NCBI GenBank assembly: GCA_030765055.1
Contig: CM060955.1
Coordinates: 102,243,201 to 102,307,200, forward strand
DNA: 64,000 nt
DNA from: Mantis religiosa
Lineage: Eukaryota; Arthropoda; Insecta; Mantodea; Mantidae
Direction of reading: 5' to 3'
The notes under the pieces are model-generated. The model saw only the letters and a list, made by a program, of their open reading frames with translations, did not search any database and was not told the DNA's origin. Both the position numbers and the translations under genes were made by a program. Of this stretch, positions 1 to 9,719 are shown one piece after another (the stretch's first letter is position 1; each line of letters opens with the position of its first letter).

Positions 1-513
1 AAGCACCGCATAAAATATCCGACAGGACCTACAAAATATTTTCGCAGCAAAGGCCATAAAAGTTTCGGCGCAAATAGATAATAGACGGCGGATAGTGTTT
101 TACGGTAATAAAGAACTTGCATAAGCAGCTAACGATAGCGCGGCTAGTGTACACAAAGAGCCGGCAAATAAAGATAGCTGAGGTAAAGGACTTGCCGACA
201 CAGATAGGATTTCACGAGATATCTTGAATGACAGAGAAAAGTTGTTTTCTTATTTGTATGAGAAACCTCTCGAATTTATGAATGAGATATATAAGAGATT
301 GTGACATGCTAGCGGACAGTTGTAAGACAGTGAGGCGAGCAGTAAACAGCTGTAAATAGTTATTGCTGTTTGTTATTGTCATCGACCTTGGTATTGTAGA
401 TTATGATATGTGATGTAATTCTGCTGCTACAAAGTGTGTTTCTACGCAAATAAGGAACATTTCCAATTTTGGTAAATTGGACTTTTAATTCTACGAACCC
501 ACAAAGTCACAAT
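1..513 (+). mobile_element. LTR end and primer-binding site of an LTR retrotransposon (5' edge outside window)
   Basis: The last ~110 bases before position 513 match the end of the probable solo LTR at 22720-23077: both have AAATAA(A/G)GAACATTT, then AATTGGACTTTTAATT, then ACGAACCCACA and GTCACAAT. Directly after it, TGGTGTCAGGAAGTGGA at 514-530 reads as a primer-binding site resembling the complement of a tRNA-Leu 3' end, and a coiled-coil gag-like frame follows. This order (LTR, PBS, gag) sets the plus strand. The LTR start is not visible and may lie before the window. I favour a Ty3/Gypsy-type element but no pol is present to prove it. Confidence 0.6.
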
Positions 514-540
514 TGGTGTCAGGAAGTGGAACATTCAGCG

Positions 541-1685
541 GCAATGCACGCGGCATTGGAAAAGATTTTGGAGAAGATGATAGAAATGAAGGCCAAACTG
601 ACCTCGGAAATGAAAGCGGAAAATAATAGCCTGGCCACGCAACTGACAGAAATGAAGACGGCGAATGATAACCTCACTGCGAAAATCGGTTAATGCTGGC
701 TGGTATATTCCCAACGTGAATATTCACCGTGACACATCCATACATGAATACGTGACTATATTCTCTCTCTATCACAAAAATTCTTCGACTCTCTCCCGCA
801 TAGCTTCAATACTCTCATACAGGTCTCGGGGAGTATGACATAGAGCCCGGCGAAAGCTATAAACGACCCAGACTCCTCCTCACTAACTGAAATCACCCCA
901 TCTTTAAAACTTACCAAACCATCCCCTTTCTCAATATCACACTCTACCTTCTATTAAATAAAAATCCACCAACACTATCCCACTGTTTTTACACCATCTG
1001 CTATTAACCACCACCGTTCTACCAGCAAAGGACCTAGTCCTGGCACGGTAACAGCCAGGAAAGCACCGCCTACAAGGCGGCTCAACTTTCCAACGACGCG
1101 TACACGAGGGAAAACAGAGGCGACAAATAAAAACCTCGCCGGAGAGCTGAAACAAATGAAGACGGCTAACGGCAACATCACCGAGAAGATGGAAGAAATG
1201 AAGGTCGAATTAACAGCGAAGATGGAAAAGGCAAACAATAACCTGGCCGCGGAACTGAAGGAAATGAGAACGGCGAACGATAGCCTGGCAGAGAAGATGA
1301 CCGAATTGACCACGGAGATGAAAGCGGCAAACGAGGCCCTCGCTGCAAAGTTTGAAGAGTAGTTGACCGGCGTAGGGATGACGTCACGGAGCTGGACAAT
1401 CGGATGGGTTAAGTGGAGGAGCGCGTCGAAGACCTGGCGAGCCGCGTAAACGAGCTGGAGCGGAAGGCCGACAGCAACATAAAGTCCCTGAATGCCATGG
1501 AGGTGGACGTCGTCGGCAGGAGGTTAAAGGATTTAAAGGTCGACGCTGTCGTCGCTTACCAGCTGTCAGTTGAACCAGGGTATCGTTCCAGAAACGGAGA
1601 TAGAAGAGGAAGTACATCTGCCTCAACAAACATTCAACAGTTTAACTTCCCCACACCCGGAGACGATACAACTCCAACATGTTAA
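541..1685 (+). pseudogene. gag-like coiled-coil remnant of the LTR retrotransposon
   Basis: Two blocks (541-693 and about 1129-1362) encode heptad-rich, Lys/Glu-rich protein with repeated units such as EMKTANDNL, EMKVELTAKMEKANNNL and EMRTANDSLAEKM. A third block, 1413-1500, continues with MEERVEDLASRVNELERK. Long N-terminal coiled coils before the capsid region are usual in insect Ty3/Gypsy gag proteins. The frame is broken by a stop at 691, by foreign sequence at about 692-1127, by a stop at 1360 and by frame loss after ~1560. No capsid, zinc knuckle, protease or RT follows, so the element is severely truncated. A host coiled-coil gene is less likely because the PBS sits immediately upstream. 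Confidence 0.5.
692..1127. other. unidentified insertion splitting the gag-like frame
   Basis: The coiled-coil repeat pattern stops at about 690 and resumes at about 1129. The sequence between is pyrimidine-rich on the plus strand, non-coding in frame and unlike the flanks. I found no convincing terminal repeats or target duplication, so its class is unknown. It could be a retroposed fragment or a recombination product. Confidence 0.35.
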
Positions 1686-1860
1686 TATCACAGGTGACAA
1701 TCATTCATCTGTGCCCAGTAAGATTTGTACCAATGTTCCATTTTCAAAGGTTGGCATCAGAAATCAGGAGACTTCTAGTAGGCGGAGCCTTAACTTTCTT
1801 GGAGAGGAAGAAGATCATTCCCAAGCAGTAGTTGGAGCAGCTTCACTGAAGATGACCTAA

Positions 1861-2344
1861 ATCTATGGTCGAAAAGCTTTTGGAGGAAGGTGAACATAAA
1901 AAAGTTGGGACAGGAATTCTTTATCCGCAGTTAATTTCTCTCCATCTTAATCAGCCACACGTTGGGGCGCAATTTGGTGCGGGATTTCTATGTTTGAAAT
2001 GGGATGCACGTTGAGTTTTCAAAGATCCACGTCGAGAAACAAGATATAACAGGGTTAATTCGTTGTATTTTGAGTTGTTTCTTGATGATTGTGTTTGATT
2101 AAATAAGAGTCATGAAAATCTTGGTTTCGGACGTGGTTCGGAATAAAGTTTAGGAGAAGTCAAGTTTTGTAATAATTTAATTGTATTATCTGAATTACAC
2201 TGTACTTGAACTTCCTTTCCCAGTCACTTTCAGGATACTTCCAATATATCGATGAATTCTTACTTTGTTATATTTAAAAAGTTGCAATTATTACATAAAG
2301 GTTCTTGATCTTGCTCCACTATTCATCACACTCTCCATTACAAA
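1861..2344. other. no gene seen
   Basis: AT-rich sequence downstream of the gag remnant. A frame of 96 codons ending at 1860 shows no family resemblance. Nothing else is recognisable. Confidence 0.5.
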
Positions 2345-2560
2345 ACATCTTTACCAAGATTATTCATTTTTCGTAACTATCGTTACTCCTATCTTAATTT
2401 TGTCATTGGCCGATGTAATTCCACGTCACAACATTACGTCATACAATTAGTACTACGACCAATCACAAAATTACATATATTTTTTATGAATTTATAAACT
2501 TTTAATACCTTTTCTAAATATAATTCAAAACTACTGTTACATCGTTGAGTGAGTACTCCT
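2345..2560 (+). repeat. dispersed repeat H, copy 1
   Basis: Matches 33905-34145 in the same orientation. Shared landmarks are ACCAAGATTATT, a TGGC/ATTGG segment followed by ACGTCAC.ACATTACGT, CCAATCACAAAATTACATAT, and AAACTTTTAATAC...AACTACTGTTAC at the end. The copies differ by small indels and substitutions. There is no coding potential; it may be a MITE or an old retroposon tail. Confidence 0.55.
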
Positions 2561-2993
2561 ATAAATCAAGCATGCCAGGTTTTCAGACTTATATATGAAA
2601 TATATCTCACTTTTAGTTCTTTGACAATGCTTCTTAATTTAAAGAAACTCATACCTGCCAACTAGATGTGAAAACCTTAACATTTGTACTGTGTCTTCAC
2701 TTTGTATTTGATCTTTTCTGTGATACATATGCTAAGAAAAACTACAACATTTCAATTTGGGAAATAACATCCACGCTTCCTACATGAAGGGGAATTGTAT
2801 AAACCATAGAAATGTAATACAAATAACATCTTAAAGGCAGTTTTAGTTAATTTGGCATTGAATATTAATTGAACTTCTACATTGTACTATAACAGTTTAA
2901 CAACGGTTGAAGTTGTATTAGATTTTGGCTCAAAGAGAAATTATTTAGTAACCTATTGTATTTGAGATCAATAAAATAGACAATTTAATATTC
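2561..2993. other. no gene seen
   Basis: AT-rich DNA between repeat H and the PIF/Harbinger element. No ORF, repeat or RNA-like fold was recognised. Confidence 0.5.
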
Positions 2994-2996
2994 TAA

Positions 2997-3022
2997 TGCC
3001 TGATTTCACCAACAGATGTTAA
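2997..3022 (+). repeat. left terminal inverted repeat of the PIF/Harbinger element
   Basis: Pairs with 4405-4430 in 24 of 26 positions. It is preceded by TAA at 2994-2996, which is repeated directly after the right terminus. Confidence 0.9.
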
Positions 3023-3145
3023 AATTGACGTTAACAAATGTAAAGTATCAGTTGTCACAGCACTAACAAAGCTGTTAAATTTCTTGCATTTCACCAACCT
3101 GTTTTCTGAAAATGTTAACAAGCAAGTGTTAACGCCAAAAGACTT

Positions 3146-3386
3146 TTTTCTAATTTACATCCTCCAACGTTAACTGATATCGGACGGTGAATGAATTGGA
3201 TGAAATGATACTGAAATGAGTCCAGGCTCCATGGAGCTCAGAGTTACCCGGCATTCGTCTTGAAAGATAAGGGAAAACCCTGGAAAAAGCCTTATCCAGG
3301 TAACTCACCCTGACCAAGATTCGAACTCGGGACCTCTTGAACGTGAGGCTGACATGCTACCATCTACGCTACAGAGGCGGTCACGT
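3146..3386 (-). mobile_element. tRNA-derived SINE, family A, copy 1
   Basis: Read on the minus strand it has a tRNA-like head (A-box-like TAGCGTAGATGGTAGCATG, B-box-like CCCGAGTTCGAATC), a ~170-bp body and a short oligo-A tail (the T run at 3145-3149). It inserted into the Harbinger element with an imperfect duplication, CAAAAGACTT at 3136-3145 and CAAGAGACTT at 3387-3396. The second copy is at 21091-21324. It has no coding capacity and would have depended on LINE machinery in trans. Confidence 0.85.
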
Positions 3387-3490
3387 CAAGAGACTTGTAA
3401 ATATTATAACTATAGAGATGAGTCGTATTATTTTCAGAACGTACTGCGCCTCGCTTTTGTTTTTAATTTAGTCTGCACACAGCTGAAAAA

Positions 3491-3755
3491 ATGGCAGGTA
3501 AAGAAAATCGTAAACAAAAGCCGTGAGACAAGTTGCTCTTCGATGGAAAAAGAATTGTTAATTGAATTCGTAAGGAAGTATACGGATATCGTGGAAAATA
3601 AGAGGACGGATGCGGTGAATGTGAAAGAGAAAGATGTCATGTTCGAAAAAATTGGAAACGAATTTAAGTCAAATGCATGTTTCACTATTAGAAACAGGAA
3701 AGAACTTTGTCAGCATTACAAAAGTTTAAAACGAAGTGCGAAGAAGGACAAGTGA
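3491..3755 (+). pseudogene. Myb/SANT-like DNA-binding protein fragment of PIF/Harbinger
   Basis: From Met at 3542 the frame reads MEKELLIEFVRKYTDIVENK and continues through NVKEKDVMFEKIGNEF to NRKELCQHYKSLKRSAKK, stopping at 3755. This fits the Myb_DNA-bind_5-type domain: three helices with the LIEFVRKY and ENKRTDA signatures and a W/Y-x-x-LK third helix. Harbinger elements encode such a protein to bring the nuclease to DNA. An upstream ATG at 3491 (MAGKENRKQKP) is one frame out, which suggests a frameshift between the original start and the domain. The C-terminus runs into the tandem duplication, so the protein is short and probably dead. Confidence 0.75.
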
Positions 3756-4098
3756 CGAGTCACTTGAACGTTTCAAGACGAGACGTGGACAGCTGTAGAG
3801 TGTATTATTCACATAATTGAGTGAATTGTAAAATCACAAAGTTATTAATACTTGAAGAAAAGGCGAGATCGGCATATTCCTTTCGATGCCTGTTCTAACG
3901 TCAGTATTACGTCAATTTTAAACGAGGAGCGAAGAAGGACAAGTGACGAGTAACTTGAACGTTTCAAGACGGGAGGTGGACAATGTATTATCCACATAAT
4001 TCAGTTTATTATAAAATAGCAAAGTTATTAATACTTGAAGCAAGGCGAGATCAGTATGTTCCTTTCGTTGCATGTTCTAACATCTCCTGTACTTCCGC
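3716..4098. repeat. tandem duplication, unit about 191 bp, inside the Harbinger element
   Basis: Two adjacent diverged copies (about 3716-3906 and 3907-4098). GAAGAAGGACAAGTGACGAG begins at 3740 and again at 3931. Later landmarks CACAAAGTTATTAATACTTGAAG / GCAAAGTTATTAATACTTGAAG and CATATTCCTTTCG / TATGTTCCTTTCG keep the same offset. The duplication covers the tail of the Myb frame and the minus-strand nuclease frame. Confidence 0.8.
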
Positions 4099-4263
4099 AG
4101 TAACCTTCATAGCAACTTGTTTTGACAGTTTATACCTCCGTAGAAAATTTTCTTCTGATAGCTCCAAATAATTTCTCCTCATAGGCCGTACTCTATTACG
4201 AATGCTATTTAGATGTCTTAAATATAGCAAATCGACATCAGTAGCTGTGTTCACGCCCGCCAT
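4051..4263 (-). pseudogene. HARBI1-like transposase N-terminal fragment
   Basis: A 70-residue minus-strand frame starting at 4263, just inside the right terminus, reads MAGVNTATDVDLLYLRHLNS, then RVRPMRRNYLELSEENFLRR, then YKLSKQVAMKVTAEV. The 'FLRRYRLSK' helix is characteristic of the N-terminus of Harbinger nucleases (HARBI1 family). The frame ends near the tandem duplication and none of the DDE catalytic core follows. Its place opposite the Myb-like frame matches intact Harbinger elements. Confidence 0.75.
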
Positions 4264-4404
4264 ATTTAATATTTAATATTGTTAAGGACTTAGCAACAGA
4301 AATTTTGCTTGTTAGTTTTACAAAAGATTTAACACGAATGTTAAGCTAACACTTATGGTGAAATGCAATTTGTGTTATAACTATTGTTATACTCGTGTTA
4401 AGTC

Positions 4405-4430
4405 TTAACATCTGTTGGTGAAATCGGGTA
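4405..4430 (-). repeat. right terminal inverted repeat of the PIF/Harbinger element
   Basis: Inverted match of 2997-3022 and followed by TAA at 4431-4433, completing the target-site duplication. Confidence 0.9.
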
Positions 4431-4433
4431 TAA

Positions 4434-5523
4434 GCGTATATATTGCTAATATTATGAAGCCTAACAGGATGATCAATAAAATGTACGAAAATAAATAGTT
4501 TAAATACCCTTCTCTTCTTGTACTAATGAAACTGTCAACATATTATCCTCCAAAATGATTACATTCGCACAGCTATAACCTTGTTACTTCATCTTTACTT
4601 ACATTATTAAAGCTATGCCAAAAGTCCGCTGAGCAGCAAGGCGAGCGAGAAAGAGTTCATGGACTCGTAGCGTGCACCATTAAAATCTTCCAGTCGGCCG
4701 CGGGTAGTGCAGAGTTTCTGATTTATGCCAGCACGTTGTATCGCTTGCTTAAGAGCCTCTCCTACTCTGACGTTAATACATACTTCCTTGGGACTCCTTG
4801 TCTTTCCACTTCGTTACTAAGATGAATCGTATGCTATTGGTTTATCTAACTTCCACGATTTATGTGTTTGCTCTCAACATACACAATGTCATCAGCTCCC
4901 ATGGTAGAAAAACTGCTTCTTGGGGTTCACATCCGTGATTTATATACCCAACTTTGTATGCAAAATCGTAATAAATTTTTAGTCGTTGTACAGATATGGG
5001 AGAATTAGTCTGAAAAAAGCCAAAGATATTTGTTTTATATGTTGTTGAAAATCTACAAAGTATTATGCAATTAAAAGAAATCACAAAAGCGTAGATGCCA
5101 TTAAATCCCACAATTATGTGGAATATATGTTTTTATGAAGCTTTGTTAATTTTGAGATATTCCCTGTTTTTTTCTGAATTTTAAAATAGCTACTTACTGT
5201 CTGCTTAAATAGGTAGACGTTAAATTTTGTACGTAAAATATGAAGCTATTAACAGTGAAGCAAACAAATATACACAAACATAACAATTTGTAACTTAAAA
5301 CTTCACCTATCTTTTAAGAAATGATGACACTTTTCTTATAAATTGTCCGGGACCGCGATTTCATGGAAACTTTTACACATCGTTAGCCGAAAACAACAAA
5401 GCTGTGGTCATCGTTACAAACGCTAGATATTAACATATTCTTGTTAGTACTACCAAAATATGAAAATAAAACAAATTTAAAAACAGAATCAACTGCCGCT
5501 ATTTCAAAATTCATTACGCGATG
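4434..5523. other. no gene seen
   Basis: AT-rich with a modest GC-rich stretch at 4615-4810. The 83-codon minus-strand frame at 4860-5111 has low-complexity composition and no recognised domain. Confidence 0.5.

Positions 5524-5549
<26 letters not shown>
5524..5549 (-). repeat. 26-base T run, read as the A-tail of the Penelope-like copy
   Basis: The homopolymer starts exactly at the stop of the GIY-YIG frame when read on the minus strand, so it probably marks the 3' end of the retroposed copy. Confidence 0.6.
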
Positions 5550-5554
<5 letters not shown>

Positions 5555-5795
5555 AAGAATACCTTTCCCCAAACCATTAAATCTATCGGACCATATAATT
5601 GTTTTAATAATTTAACTTCTGGATTTATTTCATGGTGAAATGACCAAAAAATATCTGCTACGGCCGATTTATCAGCTTGTTTATACTTAATGTTAAGAAA
5701 ATGTCCTTTCGCTCTGGTTTCTAAGTTACGTTTTGTCTTTCCAATATAAACTTTATATCACAATTGAAACAATTAAATTGATAAAAACCGGATTT
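5548..5795 (-). pseudogene. GIY-YIG endonuclease fragment of the Penelope-like element
   Basis: My minus-strand translation from about 5795 gives SGFYQFNCFNCD, where the Cys pair resembles the zinc-binding linker before GIY-YIG in these elements. After a single-base frameshift near 5750 it reads YIGKTKRNLETRAKGH, then DKSAVADIFWSFHHEINPE and a C-terminal KQLYGPIDLMVW, ending in TAA at 5548. YIGKT plus the Arg (R in ETRAKGH) match the YIG strand and catalytic Arg of GIY-YIG nucleases. In the family this domain nicks the target for primed reverse transcription. The frameshift makes this copy inactive. Confidence 0.8.
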
Positions 5796-6169
5796 ATTAC
5801 TAGGAGTTAAATATTTTTAGCGAAATGCAATAAATTGTAATACTATATTTATTTTGAGGAACTAAAGTTTAACCAAACCCTTTAAATCCTTTTGAAAATG
5901 GTTACTAACCCAAGGATGGTACGTAAATTTTTAAAAAATATTATCCTCTTTTACTTTTAGGGTAGAAGTACTATTAAGAGTTTTCGGATATTTAAATTTT
6001 TCAACATTTGTTTATAAAGCCTTTATTAAAACCATTAATTAAAGCAGTATTAATAATATGTTTATATTCTTTATTAAATTCATTTTTATTCAGGGGTGTA
6101 TTTATTAATCTATAAAGCAAACTGTTGAGAACAGCGAATTTATGTGAAAAAGGGTTAAAACTTTTATTT

Positions 6170-6478
6170 TTATGTAATTATCGAATGAATAGACTTCCTA
6201 TAAATACCAAAGTTTAATTTATTATTATTCATCATTATATTTAGATGTAGAAAATGAAGAAATCCAGTAATTTTAGTCCCTAATATAAATTTTATATTTT
6301 TATCTTGGAAATATAGTAATTTTAAAGCTTCGTTTGCGAGTTTATCAGGAACAATAGCAAAAATATCATCAACATATCTAACCCAAACTTTAAAAATTAA
6401 AGGGAATGCTTTAGTGACTGGCAAGTAACAAGTGATTAAAGTAATTAAATTATGATGCATTTTTTGCAATAAAACCAA
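6170..6478 (-). pseudogene. reverse transcriptase palm fragment, Penelope-like
   Basis: The 102-residue frame contains VWVRYVDDIFAIVPDKL, with the YVDD catalytic motif C of reverse transcriptases. It is followed by KNIKFILGTKITGFLHFLHL (primer-grip region, normally LxFLDLxI) and NNNKLNFGIYRKSIHS, matching the NNKLxFGIYRKPTHTD signature of Penelope-like RTs. Upstream finger and palm motifs are absent. In the active element the protein copies element RNA at the nicked target. Confidence 0.8.
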
Positions 6479-6500
6479 AATTAGTTTTTTACGAAAATTA

Positions 6501-7312
6501 CTACTGTCTCCCGTAACATGAAATAAATTAAAGAATAATTATTTGTAACAATAGCTTACCCAAAAATGAGTACGCAAAGTTGTGTGAATACAACACATAT
6601 ATTTTTCCAATCAGCAAGATAGATTGTATGAAAAGTCGTTCCTTGAAATACTAACACTTTTTTTTTCAGATTCCCAGTTTGAATTCTCGGGAATGGTAAT
6701 CACCTGGTACTTGAAAACAACAGAAAAGGAATAAAAAGTCCTGAATGAAGGAATGGAATCTATTCAGCAACGTTCCAGTTCATTTCTATCTCGCCTCTCC
6801 ATCGGTGGATAAAAACAAATGGCGTTTTAATTACGGATCCTTCTCCAACCTTTGATGTCGCTTCCAAATGGCTTTTGCGAAAAACTGCTTGTACCTCGGG
6901 CCTGCGCATTAAAATGGATTATTAGGTAGTACGGGACATCAAATTAGTTCTCTACTCAACTCGTTCGTGGACTTCAGTGAATGCCGTGTTTATATATCGC
7001 ATGTAAAAAAGTGAATGGATTATGTATGCAACGTCAAAGTATTTCAAACCAGGAGAAGTTGGTCGGAGGAAATCCTACACTCATTTAATATGCAGCTTCC
7101 TTTTACACAAAAACTGAACTATGTACTTTACAATTTTCATACGAAGTTCGTTATCTCGTTTATATTGACCGAGGACTTACAGCAAAAAGTCTCTGAAATG
7201 TTTAAACAACTAAGCTAAAAGCATTAAGGTATTTAAACATCATCACAGTGTTAAAATCATGTGCTTGGATATGCATCCGAAAATTAGCAGAACCAGCACT
7301 CACATATCCAGC
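6501..7312. other. no gene seen
   Basis: Mixed AT-rich sequence. A 67-codon plus-strand frame at 7015-7218 shows no family signature. No terminal repeats were recognised. Confidence 0.5.
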
Positions 7313-7800
7313 AAAAGGGCTCAGTGGTATCGTCTGACACATTCGGAATGTCTAGGTTCGACTCCGCTGGCTCACTTAACGGAACCATGGGACTCTTCTC
7401 CATGTTTTCCGGGGTCGCCAGGCGAATTCTGGTTAAATTAATCAGATTCATGGAATTTCCTGTCCCTCCATTTCATCCCCATTATTATTTCACACCATCT
7501 GTTATCTGATGGTCTCTTTCAGGGTAGAAGTATCGGCAGGTGTCTCGGAATGCATGGCAGGATGATATGCTCACGGTAAACAGCTTCTTCCTCGGTATAT
7601 CGGTTACCGGTCTACAAACCCAGGTCTTCTGGTGGGACTGTGGAATGTTCACTATCCTGGCCTGCCGGGGAAAGTTTCAATCTAAGTAAAATATAGGGAC
7701 CCTGCCCTCTGCACTTCGTTTCTCCTAGGCACGGCCACCCTCTGTTCTCTCGCCTTATCCTTTCCCCCGGGGATGACCTACTTATGGTACAGGTAAGGTG
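7313..7800 (+). mobile_element. tRNA-derived SINE, family B, copy 1 (3'-truncated)
   Basis: Starts with a tRNA-like head: A-box-like GGGCTCAGTGGTATCG and B-box TAGGTTCGACTCCGC at about 7363-7377. The body shares long matches with 53593-54238, including TTTCCTGTCCCTCCATTTCATC, AGGGTAGAAGT.TCGG.GGTGTCTCGG and CAGGATGATATGCTC, plus TAGGGACCCTGCCCTCTG. The copy diverges from the family after about 7775, so its tail is lost. Confidence 0.8.
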
Positions 7801-8264
7801 AGCCAAGTTTGATTGCACCACCAAGAACGTCCGATAAAATGCAGTTGCAGTTTCAGTACTGATTGCCCAGGAGTAGAAGGCAAGCTAGAAGATTACGTAT
7901 CGTAACCACTTTTGCTGTCCGTACGGTGTATATGCTCCCCTACCGAGTATGGCAAGAATGGAAGTTCCGTTTAAAATACACAAGTGTTGTCACATAACTC
8001 ACCAATATATAACTATCGCTGCATTTACTGCAACAAACATTATAGATCTGGCAGCATGGATCACTCATATGCACTCTCATACACTCATTTACTAGTAAAC
8101 AGATCCGTTACCGGTGCAGATAAACAGTTCAAGCTCCTCTGCCCTTCATGCCTCTCTAGCCTTCTTGTCGTGGTCATACAGTACAGACACATCATTGCAT
8201 TAAAAGTGGCATTTTTTCCATTCATTTTTGTTCATTATTATTTTACTGTTTAAATTAAAGATCT
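7801..8264. other. no gene seen
   Basis: No recognisable coding or repeat structure. An 89-codon plus-strand frame at 7984-8253 has no domain signature. Confidence 0.45.
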
Positions 8265-8965
8265 CAAGTTCCTCTCTTATTTTTTGTTTCTTACGTGGTC
8301 TATTCTTTTATAACTTGCCACGCTTCTCAAAAATCTTATCTCTGCTAATTCTAGCTTTTTGCGTTGGTTCTTAGTCAGTGTCCATATTTCGAAACCGTAT
8401 CCTAACATTGGGACTGCCATTATCTTATAAAATTTCATCTTTGTTTCCTTTCGTGTTTTCCTGTTCAGCGTTCTTATTATAGTCCCACACATTTTATTGA
8501 ATCTGTTTAATTTCACCTCCATATCCTTGTTGTTATTTGCTAGTGCTACTGTGTAGCCTAGATAGTTAAAACCATTAACCTGTTCTATTATTTAATTGTT
8601 TATAACTATGTTTGCTCTTATGTTGTTCTTGCCTTTAAAAGCCATTAGTTTTGTGTACTGATATTGAAAGGTTATATGCTTCCGCTATGTTATTTAAACT
8701 ATATACTGCTCTTTGCATGTCATCTTCTCAGTGGGATATTATTACTTGATCATCAGCAAATAACACTGTATTTAAAATTATGTTTCCATTCAGTACATTT
8801 TGTATTACACTTTGCTGCCATTGTTGTATCACATTATCAATATGGATATTAAAGACTATAGGCGATAGAGGGTATCCTTGTCGTACTTCTTTATTTATGT
8901 TCACTGCTTCTGTTTTCCTTCCATTCTTTATTATTGCTATTGTAGTGTTGGAAAAATCATATTTT
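8265..8965 (-). pseudogene. LINE reverse transcriptase fragment
   Basis: Minus-strand frames run from about 8965 to 8277. The first contains EVRQGYPLSPIVFNIHIDNV (RT motif 'QGxPLSPxLFN') and LFADDQVIISH (motif C 'FADD'). After a decayed stretch (8560-8728) the second reads FNKMCGTIIRTLNRKTRKET and FYKIMAVPMLGYGFEIWTLT, the thumb region conserved in this LINE group, then LELAEIRFLRSVASYKRIDH. Frameshifts and stops separate the blocks. It is the same LINE family or a close relative of 60214-60930. No RNase H is seen, and I do not assign a clade. Confidence 0.8.
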
Positions 8966-8969
8966 AAGA

Positions 8970-9115
8970 ATGGACGCGGAAAGACTTCCAATAAGAGTTT
9001 TAGATTATATGCCTAAGGGAAAGAGAGATGTAGGACGCCCAGCTCTACGCTGGAAGGATCAGTAGGCTCTTGAAGAGAGCGGAACGGGTCAAAGGGCCCA
9101 ATCCTTAATAATGAT
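8970..9115 (+). pseudogene. LINE C-terminal fragment, opposite orientation
   Basis: A short frame at 8970-9065 reads MDAERLPIRVLDYMPKGKRD then VGRPALRWKDQ and a stop. This matches the conserved LINE C-terminus seen at 17745-17900 ('RxPKxVLxWxPxGRRKRGRPRxxW') and 60268-60400. A 3' tail of TAATGATGATG repeats follows to about 9115. It abuts the minus-strand LINE, so two LINE fragments meet head to head. Confidence 0.65.
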
Positions 9116-9254
9116 AATGATGATGATGAAGTTGGTGATGAAAAGGGCACGCACTGCTGTTTTCAATTTATGCATATCTGAATACTGCTAACAAAATTCA
9201 TCCATATACGCTAAAATAACACAGAATGACAGCTGTATGCGCACAATACCCCAT

Positions 9255-9330
9255 GACCGATTGAGATAGCTCCACAGTGCGATGTTGACTTTCTGAGTTC
9301 CCAGGTTCGGTTCCTGTAACACCTACTATA
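9255..9330 (+). mobile_element. degenerate tRNA-like SINE head
   Basis: A-box-like GATTGAGATAGCTCCACAGTG followed ~35 bases later by B-box-like CCAGGTTCGGTTCC, with GTTGACTTTCTGAGTTCCC between them in the position of an anticodon arm. The body is not recognised. It is only a remnant, so confidence is limited. Confidence 0.45.
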
Positions 9331-9719
9331 GACATAAATCATTGATAATTATAGAATTAAAATACATTTTAAATTCTTAAGAATTGTTTATTAAGCAAAA
9401 TATAATAATTTATTACGTTAAGATGGGTAAAAAGGCGAAAAAACAAAGTAATATGTATTACACTATCGGTCAAAAGATTTCTACCACTTACCACAACTAT
9501 GGATTTGGGGTAAAAGAGAGTTTTCTTTATCATAGATTTATCATATCCCCGTTCTCCTTCGACTCTTGCCATACCAGTACTAGGTCCCTTACTGGCATAT
9601 TGAGGATTTCATTTATATAATGACGGTGGGTTAATGGCGGTGATAAATTTAAGGATATGGGCGTTTGATTAAAGTAAAGATGGAAAGCAAAATAGTAATA
9701 TGTAGGAGTTCTGAATTTT
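9331..9719. other. no gene seen; may include the 3' UTR of the adjacent Jockey-type LINE
   Basis: The stretch 9575-9719 could be the untranslated tail of the minus-strand LINE that ends at about 9730, but there is no clear A-tail. The rest is unrecognised. Confidence 0.4.

Larger units (their letters stand above)
2997..4430. mobile_element. PIF/Harbinger DNA transposon, internally deleted, with nested SINE
   Basis: The element is 1434 bp. Its ends are inverted: the left begins TGCCTGATTTCACC and the right ends GGTGAAATCGGGTA, giving 26-bp terminal inverted repeats with two mismatches (core GATTTCACCAACAGATGTTA). Both flanks carry TAA (2994-2996 and 4431-4433), the 3-bp duplication expected of PIF/Harbinger. 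Subterminal regions repeat TTGCATTTCACC and GTGTTAA motifs. Inside are the two proteins typical of the superfamily, convergently arranged: a Myb/SANT-like fragment on plus and the N-terminus of a HARBI1-like nuclease on minus. The DDE catalytic core is missing, so this copy cannot be autonomous. A SINE of family A and a ~190-bp tandem duplication lie inside it. Confidence 0.9.
5524..6500 (-). mobile_element. Penelope-like retroelement, 5'-truncated
   Basis: On the minus strand an RT palm fragment (6478-6170) is followed by sequence with several frame breaks, then a GIY-YIG endonuclease fragment (5795-5548), then a 26-base oligo-A tail (T run at 5524-5549). RT followed by C-terminal GIY-YIG is diagnostic of Penelope-like elements and is not found in LINEs. 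The upstream half of the RT is missing, so this is a 5'-truncated, decayed copy of about 950 bp. Confidence 0.82.
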
